7,422 nt of DNA from Paenibacillaceae bacterium UBA6304 (GTDB lineage Bacteria; Bacillota; Bacilli; Paenibacillales; Paenibacillaceae). This document shows, piece after piece, positions 5,314 to 7,422 of this stretch (within the stretch, counting starts at the first letter, position 1; each line of letters starts with the position of its first letter). The translations under genes were made by a program, and so were the position numbers. Location: assembly GCA_002439285.1 (NCBI GenBank), contig DJTQ01000302.1:1-7422 (forward strand). The letters are read 5' to 3'. The notes under the pieces were generated by a model, which ran no database searches, was not told where the DNA came from, and saw only the letters and a list, made by a program, of their open reading frames with translations.

Positions 5314-5333
5314 GTAAAGGAGGGAATATATTG

Positions 5334-7422
5334 ATGATTAGAAAACGTCGCCTCACGCAAATCCTTATGGTCGCTGTCATGTTCCTGTCGATTATTGCAA
5401 ATGCTTTTGTGATTCCGCCGCAGCAGGCCCACGCGGCAAGCATTGGAACCGTGGATGAGAACGATACAATCTATCAGATTATGGTGGACAGGTTCAATGA
5501 CGGAGATAAGTCCAACAATGCTACCGGCTCCGCCATCCGGTACGGGGAGAACAGCGAAGAAGACTTCCGCTACATGAAAGGCGGGGACTGGCAAGGCATC
5601 ATCGATAAATTACCCTACATCCATAACATGGGTTATACGGCAATCTGGATCTCTCCCGTCGCTGAGCCGCAGATGACGAATCGGGAAAACAACGGAACCG
5701 GCCGCAACACGGCTTATCACGGATATAACGTAAAGGATCCAAACGCAGCGAATCCTTACTTCGGCACAAAAGAAAAATTGAAGGAGCTCGTGGACGGCGC
5801 CCATGCGCTCGGCATCAAGGTTGTCATCGACATCGTGCCAAACCATGTTGGTGATTATATGCTTGGGACGCAAGCCTACTACGATATTCCGAGTCTGCAA
5901 CCGGCAGCCCCTTTTAATAATCCTTCCTGGTACCATCATAACGGGGATATCGATTGGTCGCAGGCCGACGGCAATTACACCCAATGGGCCCAAGATTACA
6001 TCGAGAATCACGATTTGGCCGGCCTCGATGATATCGACTTCGACGTACCTGCCGCCAAATCGGCAATGTTTAGCTCGATCAAGGGCTGGTTTGATTATAC
6101 GGGAGCCGACGGCGCCCGCGTGGATGCGGCAAAACTGATGAAGCCGACGGACATCGGCGCACTGCAGAGCCTGCTCGGCGTGAACACGTTCGGGGAGAAT
6201 TTCGACGGCAACGCGGAATTCGTCTCACGTTGGGTAGGACAGAACAAGGAATGGGGGATGCTGGACTTCCCGCTGTTCTTCTCGGTTCTGAACAGCTTCG
6301 CTTACGGCCAGTCTTTCGATTCCAACATCAAGAGCACGCTGGCTCAGGACTCTTACTATAATGGTAATGCCAATCACATGGTAACGTTCATCGACAACCA
6401 TGACCGCAACCGGTTCTTGACCGAAGCGGGAGGAAGCGTCGAGAAATTGCAAAATGCACTGACCTTTATCTTTACGGTCCGCGGTGTGCCAGTTGTGTTC
6501 CAAGGCACGGAGCAGAATAAGGGTAACGGCAACGGCTCCATCATTACCGGAGGCATCGCCGATACTTGGAACCGCTGGTCGATGGTAAAGCGCGATGGGA
6601 ACGGTAATGTGATTCAAAACTATTTTGATGAAAATACGAGCACCTATAAATATGTGGCTAAGCTGAATCAGATTCGCAAAAATTATGAGGCATTGCGTAA
6701 AGGTACCCAGCGTGAGATGTGGTCGGCACAGAATCTATACGCGTTCTCTCGTCGTATGGATAGTGGGGCCAACCTCGGGCAAGAGGCCATTAACGTCTTC
6801 AGTAATGCTTCTGGCGGTACGCAAAGCGTAACCATCCCGCTTCGCACCGAAAGTACGCTGGCGGTTGGATCCGTATTAGTGAACCAACTAAATACTTCGG
6901 ATACGATCACTGTGGCCTCGGGTGGCATCACCGGCAAACAGATTACGGTCAGTGTCGGAGCCAATTCGGCGAAAATCTATGCAAAGGCGCAAACGCAAAA
7001 TGATACGACGGCGCCGACGGTACCTAGCAACGTTAAGGCAACCGTTCAGAGTACCACTAGCGTGAAGATCACCTGGACGGCTTCGAGCGATAATGTCGCG
7101 GTTACCGGCTACGAAGTGTACCGGGACGGGGTCAAGGTCGGTACGGCGAACGGCACTTCGTATACCGATAATGGACTTACGGCAAATACGACCTATTCTT
7201 ACACGGTAAAAGCTTACGACGCGGCAGGCAACAAATCTGCGGCGAGTTCGCCTCCGGCGACGGTAACGACGGGTGCTCCGGATACGGTAGCGCCGACTGT
7301 ACCGCAGAATGTTAGCGCTACAGCATCTTCGTCTTCTGCGGCAACCGTCACATGGAGCGCATCGACGGACAATGTCGCAGTTACGGGCTATGAAGTGTAC
7401 CGGGATGGGGTCAAGGTGGGAA
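5334..7422 (+). CDS. Secreted GH13 alpha-amylase / CGTase-like enzyme with FN3 modules (3' end outside window)
   Basis: Open for 696 codons and still open at the window end. ATG 5334 follows AAAGGAGGG (5316-5324) by 9 bases; a TTG at 5331 is possible. Residues 1-35 are a signal peptide (MIRKRR, hydrophobic core, cleavage near AHAA). The catalytic domain follows: TIYQIMVDRFNDGDKSNN (45-62, CGTase-like calcium region), AYHGY (127-131), region I DIVPNH (166-171), region II GARVDAAKLM with nucleophile D264, region III GEN with acid/base E288, and region IV FIDNHD with D357. All three catalytic residues are present, so it should cleave or transfer alpha-1,4-glucan. Similarity along domains A and B is to CGTases, but the KH pair after the nucleophile is KL here, so plain amylase activity is as likely. 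A beta domain C (about 460-552) is followed by FN3 modules at about 557-649 and from 650. A starch-binding module probably lies beyond the edge. Confidence 0.93.
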   Translation, partial: MIRKRRLTQILMVAVMFLSIIANAFVIPPQQAHAASIGTVDENDTIYQIMVDRFNDGDKSNNATGSAIRYGENSEEDFRYMKGGDWQGIIDKLPYIHNMGYTAIWISPVAEPQMTNRENNGTGRNTAYHGYNVKDPNAANPYFGTKEKLKELVDGAHALGIKVVIDIVPNHVGDYMLGTQAYYDIPSLQPAAPFNNPSWYHHNGDIDWSQADGNYTQWAQDYIENHDLAGLDDIDFDVPAAKSAMFSSIKGWFDYTGADGARVDAAKLMKPTDIGALQSLLGVNTFGENFDGNAEFVSRWVGQNKEWGMLDFPLFFSVLNSFAYGQSFDSNIKSTLAQDSYYNGNANHMVTFIDNHDRNRFLTEAGGSVEKLQNALTFIFTVRGVPVVFQGTEQNKGNGNGSIITGGIADTWNRWSMVKRDGNGNVIQNYFDENTSTYKYVAKLNQIRKNYEALRKGTQREMWSAQNLYAFSRRMDSGANLGQEAINVFSNASGGTQSVTIPLRTESTLAVGSVLVNQLNTSDTITVASGGITGKQITVSVGANSAKIYAKAQTQNDTTAPTVPSNVKATVQSTTSVKITWTASSDNVAVTGYEVYRDGVKVGTANGTSYTDNGLTANTTYSYTVKAYDAAGNKSAASSPPATVTTGAPDTVAPTVPQNVSATASSSSAATVTWSASTDNVAVTGYEVYRDGVKVG
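7002..7422 (+). repeat. Tandem 279-bp repeats encoding FN3 modules
   Basis: Two in-register copies start at 7002 and 7281 (second cut by the window end), a period of 93 codons. Each opens with a DTxAPTVPxNV linker and contains the identical stretch DNVAVTGYEVYRDGVKVG (from 7089 and from 7368). The matching DNA differs mainly at synonymous positions, so the duplication is either old or under protein-level constraint. Confidence 0.85.

Noticed and set aside
5129..5317. 62-codon open frame in the amylase leader
   Set aside because: Its TTG start has no ribosome binding site, the composition looks non-coding, and it overlaps the promoter-proximal dyad and the cre-like site. Kept only as an alternative reading of the orphan Shine-Dalgarno sequence.
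5307..6964. Several antisense open frames of 60-133 codons opposite the amylase gene
   Set aside because: They lack ribosome binding sites and are shadows of the codon bias of the amylase frame.

Overview
The window looks like a chromosomal segment of a Gram-positive, spore-former-type bacterium, most likely Paenibacillus or a close relative. This is inferred from near-consensus AGGAGG ribosome binding sites, sigma-A type promoters, many Rho-independent terminators, GC content near 50%, and protein families typical of that group (YkvI-type membrane protein, Xpt, secreted GH13 amylase with FN3 modules). No sequence search was possible, so the genus is an inference.

Layout. Positions 1-97 (minus strand) are the 5' end of a ykvI-like membrane protein gene. 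It is divergent from xpt (201-773), a xanthine phosphoribosyltransferase of purine salvage. An unrecognised 110-residue gene (877-1209), an unrecognised 71-residue gene (1384-1599) and a 114-residue carboxymuconolactone decarboxylase/AhpD-fold gene (1674-2018) follow on the plus strand, each group separated by terminators and promoters. A tRNA-Leu(CAG) with its own promoter lies at 2200-2284. Next come several hairpins, then a divergent LysR regulator (2490-3377, minus) and a DHA2-like MFS exporter (3491-4888, plus). At 4953-5003 the 3' part of the same tRNA-Leu appears again in direct orientation, followed by a strong terminator. From 5079 a strong extended -10 promoter, a 220-nt leader with two operator-like dyads, and a secreted GH13 alpha-amylase/CGTase-like gene (5334 to beyond 7422) fill the rest. 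That gene has a signal peptide, the catalytic triad and at least two FN3 modules, and is cut by the window end.

How it fits together. The most notable structure is the 51-bp direct repeat of the tRNA-Leu 3' half (anticodon loop to acceptor stem), 2,721 bp apart and bracketing exactly the lysR-MFS pair. This is the geometry left when an integrating element uses a tRNA 3' end as its attachment site: the intact tRNA at one end and a displaced 3' fragment with the old terminator at the other. No integrase is present, so this would be a decayed or minimal cargo-only island. LysR and MFS are probably a regulator/exporter pair. The amylase has the controls expected of carbon-regulated starch use (CcpA/LacI-type dyads). 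The small plus-strand genes near xpt show no clear pathway link to one another.
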